Source of the DNA: Mytilisepta virgata
Lineage: Eukaryota > Mollusca > Bivalvia > Mytilida > Mytilidae
Assembly (NCBI GenBank): GCA_028015205.1
Contig: CM051518.1
Coordinates: forward strand, 53,926,372 to 53,990,371
Length of the DNA stretch: 64,000 nucleotides
Direction of reading: 5' to 3'
The notes under the pieces are model-generated. The model saw nothing but the letters and a program-made list of their open reading frames with translations, did no database searches and was not told where the DNA came from. The first letter of the stretch is position 1. Each line of letters opens with the position of its first letter. Below are positions 24,548-35,635 of this stretch, one piece after another. A program made the translations under genes and the position numbers.

Positions 24548-27500
24548 ATGAAAAGGAAAAAGGAAAATTCGGACAAATGTAAGGTTAATAGAATTTATTT
24601 TGTTAAAAATAACTTTTGTACGTTATACTAAAATAAATCTCTTTGGATTATATTACGTAAAGAAAGTGACAAACGCGATTTAGGAGTGTAATGTATAAAA
24701 AATGATAATGAGCAAAAACAAGATATTTATGTACTTTTCTAAATGTCTTTTCTATCTAAAATTTTCTACTTGAATTGTAGATTTCTAAAATTAAATTTTT
24801 CAGCCTCTTTAAATGTAGTGATAATTATAATATCCTGTTTCTTGGATATATCCTCTGGAAATCAGTACGGACCAGAACCGCAAACAGAAACGGATGAAGG
24901 TAAGACAATTGTTTTCAGAAATTTAGTTCATTTATAAGTCGAAGAAACGTACATTTGCCTTACCAAGTATTTTCCTCCATCTATTAAAATTACCATTTTC
25001 CCTGTTGTACTAAAAGTACACCTTTTGGAGTTTGCGGATTTTCTTTCTGGTAAACCAGTAAAAAATCTCTGGACAAAAAGGTTAAGCTGGTTCATACATG
25101 CATGTACAACTAGTATTCAGTGTTCAAGTATTATGTCACCTACGTTGAACTTGCCTTAACCGATCTTATTTGCTCTAGAGCGTATGTCCGGCCCATATTG
25201 CACAGATCTTCATATGTAAGAGGGGTATAGTTTGATAAACTCTTGACACGAGTCCCTACAAATATACATACAAAAGTTCAAGAAAGGCAATAACACAATA
25301 GTCAAATGAGGTCTTTAACGCTGAGGTTCAGTTTTATATCATATTGCTATTTCTATACGATATTCATTAAAAAAAAATTAAATTCTTTAATGCTTCTGGT
25401 TTAAATTTTGAAGATACTAAGCAAATCCAAAGAAAAATTGGAAAATTAGTTATCATTAAATTATTTTTTTTATCCACATCAAAACTATATTTTAAATATA
25501 ATACATGTGACAAATACTTGATTATAACCAAAGTAAAAGTTTTGGGTTTCAATTTACCCCCCCACTCTTTCCAAACCACGTTATTTAACCTATAGAGGTT
25601 TAACAGTATACATAATTTTCTTTCTGCAGCTTTGTGAAGTGCTAGAATATTCCTTATCGCATGCTAAATGAATCATTTCAGAACCTTGTAAATTAGGACA
25701 ATGGTCTCCTTGGGGCGAGATTGACTGTATGACAGAAACTGCGTCCAGAACAAGAGAACTAATTGATGGGGATTTTAGACAATGCTTAAGTAAACTTCAC
25801 GAAATGAAACACGGTAAGGTATACAGAGAGAATATTCATATGCCATGAAAACATGGTGATACATTCATTGTCATTGAAAACCAAAACCCATGAGAAAAAT
25901 AATATTTGGTTTAGACCATTTCGAAAGTGTAGTTATATTCCGAAAAATTAAATGGTTTTGTGTATGCATTGACGAGACGGTATTCTATCAAAACCTGAAA
26001 TGAAGGTACGATGGACTTATTTCGGCTCACATGTAAGAATGAGAAAAATATTTACAACACCGGTTTTCGACTACATTATTTATCCGCTCTTTGATGAGGA
26101 TATGTTTTAAACATTTAACTTCCAACAACAAAATTATCTTTTTACTTCTCAAATTTTTGACTCAGTATTTGTTAACAAAAATACTAGTTTTAAATTTTGG
26201 AAACAAATAACTGCTATGATTTACAATAGTACCAACTTTATTAAATACCGATAGCGTAATTAAATGTTTTAGTATTTATCGTAAAATATCTTATAATATA
26301 TTAATAGCAGTATTTTTAATATACCTTTATAGTACTCTAGTTAATTGTGTTTTATCTAGCTAAGATTCCTACACCTATTGTATCGGCGTGGTCGGAGTGG
26401 GGACCTGCAAACGAAGAAGGAATGAGAAAAAGATCTAGGACTTTAAAGGGGAAGTGTGCAGATGAAATTCTAGGACCTGACTTTCCGACTGAAGAAACTA
26501 AATATGATCCAGCTCCTCCGAAGCCCAAAACGTTTCACAAAACAAACAAAACACACAATTCTCAACATGTAGCAAGGCACGAGAAAGAACTAAAAATAAA
26601 GCCGTTCGTTCCAGTCAAAATTGAAATATCTGGAGGCAAATCAAAAGACGAACCAGGCGAATCCACAGCAGACAAACAATCAAAAAGGTCTAAAGTTGAC
26701 CCTAAGACAACAGAGGACGGAGGCAAAAAACCTACAGAACCTCAGGATAACACAAAGAATTCATCACGAAAAATAATGCATTCCAGGGTTTCAAAGCTAG
26801 AGCAGAATTTAAATGTGAAACCGTTTAATACGAAAAGTCTTAAACTGAATTCAAAAGTTAATCCTGACCAAAGTGAAGAAAAATATAGAGGTTCTCCAAA
26901 TGATCCTGATATGTCTGAAGATCGATTCGATCATATTTCAACAACAAATAACATGAAACACGATCCATTCAGAAAAATGATTTCTAAAATTGCACAAGTG
27001 TATATTAAAGATGAAAATGACAAAGGCAGTAAAAACTCATCAAAAAAGAAAGTTTCCTTTGTAAAACATAATAATAACACAATCAAAATAGTTCATTCTG
27101 TTGACAAAGATGGAAAATCTGTGTATAAGAAGTATTTGATATTGCATCCTAAACCGTTGGATTATTATTTCAAAATTCCTTCATACCGAATTTATACCAA
27201 ACCGTTACCACACATCTTAAAAGGGGAATATAAAAAATCAGCAGTTATGAATGAAAATGACGAACTTATATCAACAACACCCAAACAAACGACCGCTAGT
27301 TCATTTTGGGAAGAAGGCGGATTTCTTGATTTTCACAATGAATATAATAAGTGGCTCAGCGATCATGTTTCTGAACTAAATGCGTTGTCTATACCGGATA
27401 ATGTTGATACAAGTGGATTTTACGGACCGAATCCAGCGACTCCTGATGGGTCACATGGAAACAGCCAGCAGTCACAAAGTTTACCTGGTGGAACAAATGG

Positions 27501-28620
27501 AGCGTATGGTTCCCTGCCACCAAATAGATCGCCTATCAACAATCCTCCGAGTATCGGAGAACCATTTGGGACTGGCAATGTAAATTTACAGTCAGGTCAG
27601 TCATATGGGAGTCAACCAGTGGGATCTGTAGAATCATTCAGTCCTGGTGGAGCTTATGGTAATACTGCAATACATAGAACTGGAAACGGTCAATCCTATG
27701 GGAATATTCCCCACAATAGTCAACCCGATTTCTCATCTAGTGTACATCAGGGTAATCGTTTGGCATCAGCACCTGAGGGCTTTAATAATCTTCGACCAGG
27801 CTCAGTACCTTCATCGTATGGCAGTCAACAATCAGCATCACCACCTGGAACATACGACATGCACAATTCGGCGTCAGAATCTGGAGCATATGATAGTCAC
27901 CAATCCTTCTCACCACCCGCACCATATAAGGGTCCTCAATCAGCTTCAGAAACAGCATATGACAGCCACCAACAAGCCGCAGCAACTGGAACATACGAAG
28001 GTCACCAATCTGTCTCGGCTTCAGGAACCTATGACAATCATCATCCAGTTTCAGCACCTGAAGCATATGGAGGACATCAGTCTCCTGAGGCATATGATAT
28101 TCATCAATCGGTTTCAGTAAATGGAGAGTACGGAGGTCAGCGACCGGTGTCACTACCGGAGGCATCGGCGACTTTCAATAATCGGCAGCCGCCAAATCAT
28201 GCTATGACGGGACAAGCATATGGAAGTTTACCAGCATCTGGTGAAACGAACGTGGATCTTTCCCATGCTGGTTCCTACGGCGAGAACCCTTCAATAACAA
28301 ATAGTAATGGCGCATACGGAAATAACCCACTAAAACCAGTGGAATCTTTTGGAAGTAATTCAGCAATTAACTCTGATCACGTGACTGGGTCTGGAGAATT
28401 ACCTAATATAGATACGCAATATGAAAATGACAAAACTGGTCGGAAGGAATACTTAAAGAATTACCGAGATTTTGGTGATATATTTTCCATTTTGTCAAGT
28501 GATAGACATTTGAATGAACAGAATTCGGAACACCGTGAAACTAGTAACAGTGAACACCGTGTAATAGGTAACAGGGAAACACAGCTTAATCCCACTAACG
28601 ATAATACCAATTATTCTTAA
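24548..28620 (+). CDS. Secreted TSP1-like protein with long Gly/Ser/Tyr/His/Gln repeat domain (matrix-protein candidate)
   Basis: Exons 24548-24578, 24804-24899, 25682-25813 and 26360-28620 join in phase into 839 residues. The start has an in-frame stop just upstream. Residues 1-32 form a basic start followed by a hydrophobic core (VVIIIISCF), as in a signal peptide. Two degenerate thrombospondin type-1 half-modules follow: about 46-76, with WSPWGE and two cysteines, and about 96-121, with WSEWG and RKRSRT. WxxW is the usual C-mannosylation motif. Residues about 130-430 are Lys/Asp/Ser-rich and probably disordered. Residues about 440-750 are low-complexity, with a 13-16 residue repeat built on A-Y-(D/G)-x-H-Q-S plus Pro/Ser, rich in Tyr. 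The tail is charged. An alternative start at 24743 reads through the first intron and gives a longer leader. I know no named homologue; a shell, periostracum, byssal or other extracellular matrix role is inference from composition. AATAAA lies at 28662. Confidence 0.85.
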
Positions 28621-28661
28621 ACAAAATCAACAGCCATATATGGCGTAAATATGTAAAACTC

Positions 28662-28667
28662 AATAAA
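28662..28667 (+). terminator. Polyadenylation signal of the TSP1-like gene
   Basis: A canonical AATAAA lies 42 bp after the stop codon of the repeat-domain exon, at the expected distance for a short 3' untranslated region. Confidence 0.55.
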
Positions 28668-29618
28668 AATATCAACCTCAAAAGCGCAAAAGAGAATAAT
28701 AAACTTTGCATCGTTTCAACGTCCATTGCCATCAGCTTGTCAATAGCAATGCATTGTCATATGGTATACACTTCAATAACCCATTATATAGACTCGTATA
28801 CATCATTAAAAATTTATAAATTTCGATTAATGTTTAGCTCAAAGTTCTATAAACGTACAAGCTAGTTTGTCTTTATATTCTTTTTTATGGGTACTTTGGT
28901 TTAATTCCCTCAATATTTTCATTTTAAATCAAACCATCAAAGAATATGACATTTATTAAAAAGCCAAAATGAGTCTAAAGAAGTATAAAAAGTTTTTACT
29001 TATACAAAATCTTAAAATATATCACGTTTTACACATTTCTACTTGAAAATCTTCAGAAATGCTCTAGGTCGTGGTCATATAGCTATTTACTTATATTGTT
29101 TGCAGCCTTCAAATGTCAACAAACACTCTAAAACTTATTAGGTTGGTCACGTTCTCCATTTTAAGATATAGTGATATTTGAAGTAGAAGTGAGAAATGTC
29201 AAATCAAAGTTGATCATTAATTTTTAGTTTTGTTTATAATTTGATAAATATTTCGTATATGTCATCGTTATCAGGTACTCGAAATGTTAAATAACCATAT
29301 ATATATAGTATTTGATATTCGCTGTCAATGCTAGGCAAGTTTATGTCGTAATTTTCTGACATTTTTGTTGTTGTCAAGCTGATTATATTAACGGTTCACT
29401 TTAGTTCCAGGTCTTGGCCTTCTATGGTTGCCAAATCAGCTTTACAACAGTTGGTAATTGTTTCGAATTTAAATATTTTGGCCTTTGGGCATAAAAGACG
29501 GTTAAATCGACGAATTAGGCATAGATAGGTATCTGAATGATTGCAAGCTATGTTAAATATTTGAATTTAAGGAAAGATTATGGTTAGCTGTACCCACGTT
29601 ATTGCTTTGATTTCTCGA

Positions 29619-29648
29619 AGAGAGAGAGAGAGAGGGGGGAGAGAGAGT
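29619..29648. repeat. GA microsatellite
   Basis: An (AG)n run interrupted by GGGGGG, in the gap after the TSP1-like gene. Confidence 0.9.
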
Positions 29649-29747
29649 TAACATGCATTCGGGTATTCTTTTCAGTGAAAGGCATTTGTTGAAGTCAAAA
29701 TAATGCACTAAAAAATTTTCAATAAAACAAAATAATGATGTTCAAAC

Positions 29748-29858
29748 ACGGAAGACACACTATTTATCTATATAATAACCTTGCACGGAAGGCATAATAT
29801 CCATCTAAATAATAACCTTGCACGGAAGACACAATATCCATCTAAATAATAACCTTGC
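29748..29858. repeat. 37-bp tandem repeat, three copies
   Basis: The unit begins ACGGAAG and ends AATAACCTTGC. Copies 2 and 3 are nearly identical and copy 1 is more diverged. Confidence 0.85.
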
Positions 29859-32733
29859 GCAAGTTCAATAAACCAATAAAAGGCATTCCACGTCCTCAAA
29901 TCAACTTGATTAATACATTAACAGGATGTATGTGTCATCGTAAAATTTGTTTTGAGCAACATATTTAAACATGCATAAGAATAACGAAACAAGAAGACTA
30001 AGAGGAAAGTACTTAAGATAAAAATCAAAAGACTAGACAAATCAGATCGCACAACAACACAGGGTACAAATAACAAAAAGATATAGCCAAAGAGAATAAG
30101 ATCAACAGAGCGCAAAAACCAGGACACTTAGACTATGAACTCCAACAAAAACATTTGGTGCATTAGAAGTCCGAGATTCCTCTGACGTCACAGGGATTGT
30201 GGACTAGTATAACAGTTACTTCTGTTTTTATTTACAAGAATTCAAACTAACAATAATTTATTATAAACAAAGAAGGAACGCATATTTGTAAAGAAACCGG
30301 TCAAAACAGCTAGAGAATGTTTTTCCTAGTAGGGTAAAAATCACAGGGGGTCATTACCATAATTCACTCTATATCACGATTTTGTAAGATTTATAAGGAT
30401 ATCTAAAAGTTTTTATTCAACAAAAATATCTATAATCATATATGAAATTAATTACAGGTATTACTGTTTATCCATTTAAATCGGTGAAGGAATTTTATAT
30501 ATATACATTGAAAAGTAAAATTGACCTTGTTTCTTTGTGGAACATTTTTTATTTATTACATTTCTTTAAAGTACAATTTTCTGCCTCGTTATGAACGTAT
30601 GTATTGAGCTTTTAATACATGAGAGTGGCTGTGGCGAAATCATGATCTTGCTGTAAGAAGTGAGATTTGAGCTCATTGGCGAAGACATAAAGAACGGCAA
30701 CTAAACTGATGTTCATTTGATCTTTGAATTATAGTCATGTGTTTCAGTTGTTACGGTAAACCCAAAGCTGTTTTCAATCGTATCGTTATACGATGGGGCA
30801 TAAACGTATCTATAATATGAATGAACATTAACGATAAAAAATTATATAAGATTTATGTTTAACATATCCTTTTAAAATACCGGGGGTACCAGTTGTGTAA
30901 AAACCTGTGATTTTATGCGACCGATTTTTGTAAAATTGATCGATCTAAGTTGACTAAGTATATACAATACATATCTCCTTTAATAAAGTCCATTCAAGCA
31001 CTCGTATTTGAAGAAGCCATTAAAGCTATCAACAGAAGGAAAGGCGTAGCAATTGCATAAAAATCAACAGATTAAATTTGGTGACCATTAAACATACAAG
31101 TTTTCTCGTTCAGAGGTGAAGGTTTCTTATGTCAGTTGAAGTACCACTGTAACATCGGATATACTAGAAGTGATATACATTTCAATCGAAAATTAATTAA
31201 ATGAGAATGAACTTGAAAGAACAAAAAAAACCTTTAGTAACAAAGTAACCGTTATCAGTGTTATAAGATCTAAGGGGCGTGATAAGTTTGAACACTTGTG
31301 AAATGCTTTTTTAAATCGTTTCAAGTGTTTTGGAAACTATGTATAACAAAGTTATTGTGAAAAATATAAGAAAACCTAATTCTTTTGGTTATTAAATGGA
31401 TCAATGTGAAAATTTTGCCATGTACATAATTCTATTGTTTTCGATTAGTGATTATAAGGCATATGGTGTACATCTTTTTGCCCATTTTAGCCTTAACAAA
31501 TGACGTGTTTTTTTCGTCTTTGCCTGAAAAGTCGGTTATTAACACGAAAAAAATTCAGACCTCATTAATAATTTGCTGCTTGCAGTTGGCAGAAACCCGC
31601 CGCATACATTCGAAAGATTCTTTCATATCAAAGAATGTCGTCCACTCCCATAGACTATTTGATTTATTTTAACTAAAAAAGAAGATATTGGAAGATATCC
31701 ATTTATTTTTTTACCTGTTCCGCCAATTTTGAAATTCATAATCCATGTAATCATAGTTCTCTCAATTAATATGATTTTTTTTATAATTTTTAACCCCATA
31801 TCAATAAAAAGGATACCAAATTCAACTGATATCTCATCAAAATTATTTATCAAAATACATACATGTATACCCTTTGCAGATGTAAAACGAAACACATGCA
31901 AGTTTAAAAACTAGTCAACACCTTTTATATACTCCTCGAATGTTTCAAGTTAATAAAAGCCTATACCTTTGCAGAATATCAAATTTGATAGATTGATTGG
32001 TGTCAGTTTACACCCGTTTGGGGTATTGCAACCATACAGCGGTTATAAACCTAATAGAACTATGACGACGGGCAGGATTTTGATCTTTTTGATCTTTTTG
32101 TTCTTGGGTGGGGGATGTCTTTGATCACATACCTTTATGAAGCCTTTCCCACTCACTGAAAAATATGTTCTGTCTCCTTTGGTTTTCTGTGAACAATTTG
32201 AGCAATACAACTTGTCATTGAAAAACTATTTTAAAATATTGTGTAAATATTTTTTTGAAACTTACTCATTTCATATCAATGCAGCCTTATTAACCATTCA
32301 TCTGATAACTGTCAGAAAATCCATACAAAATAAAACTCTACAGACACTTTGGTTCTGAGATGACATCGACAAGAAATAAATTTCCATTAACCATAAAGCT
32401 TGATAAGCAATATAATTTGTTTAATTGGACTAATTATAACTTATCATTTAACATCAGGTATATTGTACAAAGGATAAATTATTGCCGTTTTTTTTAATTG
32501 ACTTACTTTTTTGCGCCGAATTGTTCATTAATCATTCATACAATTTTATATTTGAAGTCGATTTTTAATTGGAATAATTCAAAGATGTCCTCATAAATTT
32601 GATAGCTTACTGTTATGAAGTTTTGAGTAAGTTCACATTTTCCATTTCAAATATAATTGTTATTCTTCTCACTCACTATGACCTAAAAGCACTTATAAAT
32701 ACACATGAGTATTCACATAAATTTTACACGTCA
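29859..32733. other. Intergenic gap between convergent genes, no feature recognised
   Basis: AT-rich sequence between the TSP1-like gene and the minus-strand charged-protein gene. Short open frames occur but have no family signature or splice context that I could support. Confidence 0.4.
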
Positions 32734-34593
32734 TTAGTTCAGTGTAGTTCTTTGCCGGAGATACCGACACGGTTGTAAAGTTGCCCACCATTTACTCTGT
32801 AGTTTATCTTCCTCGCCTAGTTCTTTCAAGGCAAGTTCTTTTGCCTTAAGTAACTGAGCAGTTGTAATTGTTTTCAGCCATTTATCAAGTTTTGATTTCA
32901 CTTTTTCATATTCAGTCTTATCCTTTTCATCAATGTTTGTCTCCGTTTGTTCAACTTTAATCACATTTCCGACTGCCATTCCTAGTTTGTCTTTTGCAGG
33001 CGATACCCAGTGTGATGAATCGCCAAAGTTTGATTTTATTCCATGAACCACTTCCAAAAGAAAAGGTTCTGCCATGATTCCATGCTGACCCCTTTGAAAG
33101 ATACGTCCAAATCTAGCTATCGTACAACTGGGGTCAATATTTAATAATGATGTATTCTGGTGTAGTAATTGTTTTTTATGGGACAGATATTCCTCCTGGT
33201 TTTCAAGAACATATTTCAGATATTGAAGTAACACCGTGGGATCTACTTTTACTTCAGTTTCGTCACCCCTTTTCTTTCCCTTTCGTTTTGATTTATCCAA
33301 TTTTGCACGTTCCATTTCAGTTTGTTCATCTTCAAGGTAGTTTAATTCACTTTCATTATCATGTGAAATATCAATCTCGGGTGCAATATTAGCGTCTTCA
33401 ATACTTTTAAGTTTAAAGTCGATGTCAGAATCTTCCACACTTATTCTAGCTCGGCGGAATCTGCGTTTCCTTTTTGATTCTATATCTTCTAAATCTAAAC
33501 CTGCATCTTTTAATGCTTTTTCATGACAGCTAAAGTTACTTCTTCTTGGTAAGTAATGTTCAAGCTCCTGTTTTGTAAATCTTATTCCGGAATAAATTTT
33601 CCTTGTCCTATTACTTGATCCTGAACTTCTACGAGAAGAATCAGGGTCTGTTTTTGACGAAGATGGACGACAACTTGGTTCACCATGTTGTTTTTCATTC
33701 CTTTCTAGTTTGAGGGAAGAGCTGCTGGGTTGTCGGTTTGTAAGTCTGTCTATTCTGCTTTGTTCATTTGCTTCTTTGGTTTTCTTGACAACAACGGGGT
33801 CCATGTTTGAACAGTTTACAGCAGAACCTTTTTCCATACGTTGTGAGCTTTGATATTTCGTTATATGATCCGTTGTCTTGCTTGGACAAATTTTATTAGT
33901 AGATACTTTATCCTTTTGAACTTTGGACTCATTTGATGGTAAACTATTAACCTCTTTCTGTTCACCTTTAACATTTTCTACAATGGTAGTGAGATGATTT
34001 GTCCGACTTCCGGTTATAGTTTTAGCACTCGAAGGTGATGGCATCCTTTCAACTTCAGATTTTTCAACAACTTGTTCTTCTGGTATATCTTGGTTTATAT
34101 CTATTTTGTCTTTTAACCCATTTTGACTGAAATCATTGGAATTCTCACTTGACAGACATTCAGTTGGGAAAACCTCAATTTCATCATTCTTTGTGCAGTC
34201 ATCCAATTCTGATATGGGTAGTGAAGTCTTATGATCATCCAATTCCTCAGATATTTTTTCTGTTGATTTATATTCCTCTGGTATAATTATAAAATCATTT
34301 TTAACATTTTCAGATCCATTAAAAATATTTTCTAAATTTCCTTTTGAAAATTTATTATTCGCCTCTGTTTCAGTCTTTGCCTTTTCGTGATTGTGTTTCG
34401 CCGTTATTACACTGTCAATTTTTTGTCTTCGTTTTGAACAAACCATTGTTTCTGAAGATTTTTTCTTTTGTTTCATTATACTTTGTATGAAAAATTGAGT
34501 AAGATCCTCTGATTTCAGCGTTCTGATTGTCCAGAAAAATTTAAACACGAACTTAACGCAATAAAATCCTAATCGTATCTTACCAATATACAA
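32734..34593 (-). CDS. Uncharacterised highly charged protein, 580 (or 619) residues
   Basis: One open frame of 619 residues ends in TAA at 32734. I do not recognise a domain. The N-terminal two thirds are rich in Lys, Glu, Ser and Asp with clustered basic stretches (KQKKK, KRRQK, SKRKRRFRR, KSKRKGKKR), so it is probably disordered and perhaps nuclear. The C-terminal ~170 residues look folded and helical: YLKYVLENQEEYLSHKKQLL, a glycine/phenylalanine-containing middle (ARFGRIFQRGQHG) and a final helix with LLKAKELALKEL. The first 30 codons lie in a 148-bp segment repeated upstream. Within it, GTAAGA (34578-34583) and a CAG acceptor near 34509 would define a 75-bp intron. So the real start may be Met40 (34474-34476), giving 580 residues and making the first 39 codons intron plus leader. 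Expression and function are unknown. Confidence 0.75.
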   Translation of the reverse strand: MYIGKIRLGFYCVKFVFKFFWTIRTLKSEDLTQFFIQSIMKQKKKSSETMVCSKRRQKIDSVITAKHNHEKAKTETEANNKFSKGNLENIFNGSENVKNDFIIIPEEYKSTEKISEELDDHKTSLPISELDDCTKNDEIEVFPTECLSSENSNDFSQNGLKDKIDINQDIPEEQVVEKSEVERMPSPSSAKTITGSRTNHLTTIVENVKGEQKEVNSLPSNESKVQKDKVSTNKICPSKTTDHITKYQSSQRMEKGSAVNCSNMDPVVVKKTKEANEQSRIDRLTNRQPSSSSLKLERNEKQHGEPSCRPSSSKTDPDSSRRSSGSSNRTRKIYSGIRFTKQELEHYLPRRSNFSCHEKALKDAGLDLEDIESKRKRRFRRARISVEDSDIDFKLKSIEDANIAPEIDISHDNESELNYLEDEQTEMERAKLDKSKRKGKKRGDETEVKVDPTVLLQYLKYVLENQEEYLSHKKQLLHQNTSLLNIDPSCTIARFGRIFQRGQHGIMAEPFLLEVVHGIKSNFGDSSHWVSPAKDKLGMAVGNVIKVEQTETNIDEKDKTEYEKVKSKLDKWLKTITTAQLLKAKELALKELGEEDKLQSKWWATLQPCRYLRQRTTLN

Positions 34594-34647
34594 TTTACCT
34601 TTGTTCTTTATAGAAAAGTGTCATCGAAGGTATATAATTTTGTAAAT
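34500..34647. repeat. 148-bp direct duplication, gene-proximal copy
   Basis: This segment recurs without a visible mismatch at 35488-35635, exactly 988 bp away. It spans the 5' end of the uncharacterised charged-protein gene, including its possible first exon-intron junction. It may be a duplicated promoter/first exon, or an assembly artefact. Confidence 0.9.
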
Positions 34648-35487
34648 TGAAGTTCCAATTCAGTTGTTTATTTGGTAATTATCTTAAAAACCACACTGAT
34701 TTCATTGGTTTAGTATACCCATTTTAAACATCTCATTAAGTGAGTCAATGGTTCGAAATGAAGTAAAAAAATTTAAAAGTTCGACACTAAACCCTGAAGG
34801 TAATTATACTAAAATTCTTTAGATTTAAATCTCATATATATAATAGAGAAATCACTATTTATGTATCATATTCTCACTATTTTTTCCATTCCATTGCAGT
34901 AAAACGAAACGATTAAAATCCATTCGATATCAACAAAATAATAGCAAAATTTGTCCTCAAAAGATATTGAAAAATATTAGTTATTTGCTTTTCTCGGTTA
35001 TTCATTGTGCACAATTCCATATCAAAACATTGCATTATTAAGGACATCAAGTAAACTGAGCCGAAAAGTCAACTTCAAATTTAATTTCGTCGAGCACTTG
35101 CAATATATGACTTTTTATAAATTATTATCTGACGATTCCTTTTGTTCATATCTTCGAGATAAACGTATTTGCATTGTAACTATTGGTACAATCTACAATG
35201 TAATTCTCCAAAATCCCCGAGAAGCGATTTTAATCTTAAATTGATCGATAGCTGTTTGAATTTTAAAAACCCACGTAATTATCTTCCGTTCAGCGTTGTT
35301 TAATTTAGAATTTTAATATCGTAATGTTTTGATTCTAGCTGAAGATAACAAAAGACCCCCAAAATGCTATGATCTTCTATACTCAGGTGAATTCTGAACG
35401 TACAATCTGAAAAATAAACATAATAAATATGAAAGAATGGGAATTGATAAATGACATAATAATCTTTATAACAATAATTAAAACAAA

Positions 35488-35635
35488 TAAGATCCTCTGA
35501 TTTCAGCGTTCTGATTGTCCAGAAAAATTTAAACACGAACTTAACGCAATAAAATCCTAATCGTATCTTACCAATATACAATTTACCTTTGTTCTTTATA
35601 GAAAAGTGTCATCGAAGGTATATAATTTTGTAAAT
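35488..35635. repeat. 148-bp direct duplication, distal copy
   Basis: This is the second copy of 34500-34647. On the minus strand it carries the same ATG and 30 codons, then runs into unrelated sequence, so it would encode nothing lasting. It could serve as an alternative upstream first exon if its GTAAGA donor were spliced to the gene body. Confidence 0.9.

Noticed and set aside
27647..28165. Open frames of 157 (plus) and 127 (minus) codons inside the TSP1-like gene
   Set aside because: They are other-frame shadows of the repeat-domain exon; repetitive coding sequence keeps alternate frames open.
35300..35581. Minus-strand open frame starting like the charged protein
   Set aside because: Its first 30 codons come from the duplicated 148-bp segment and the rest is unrelated AT-rich sequence.
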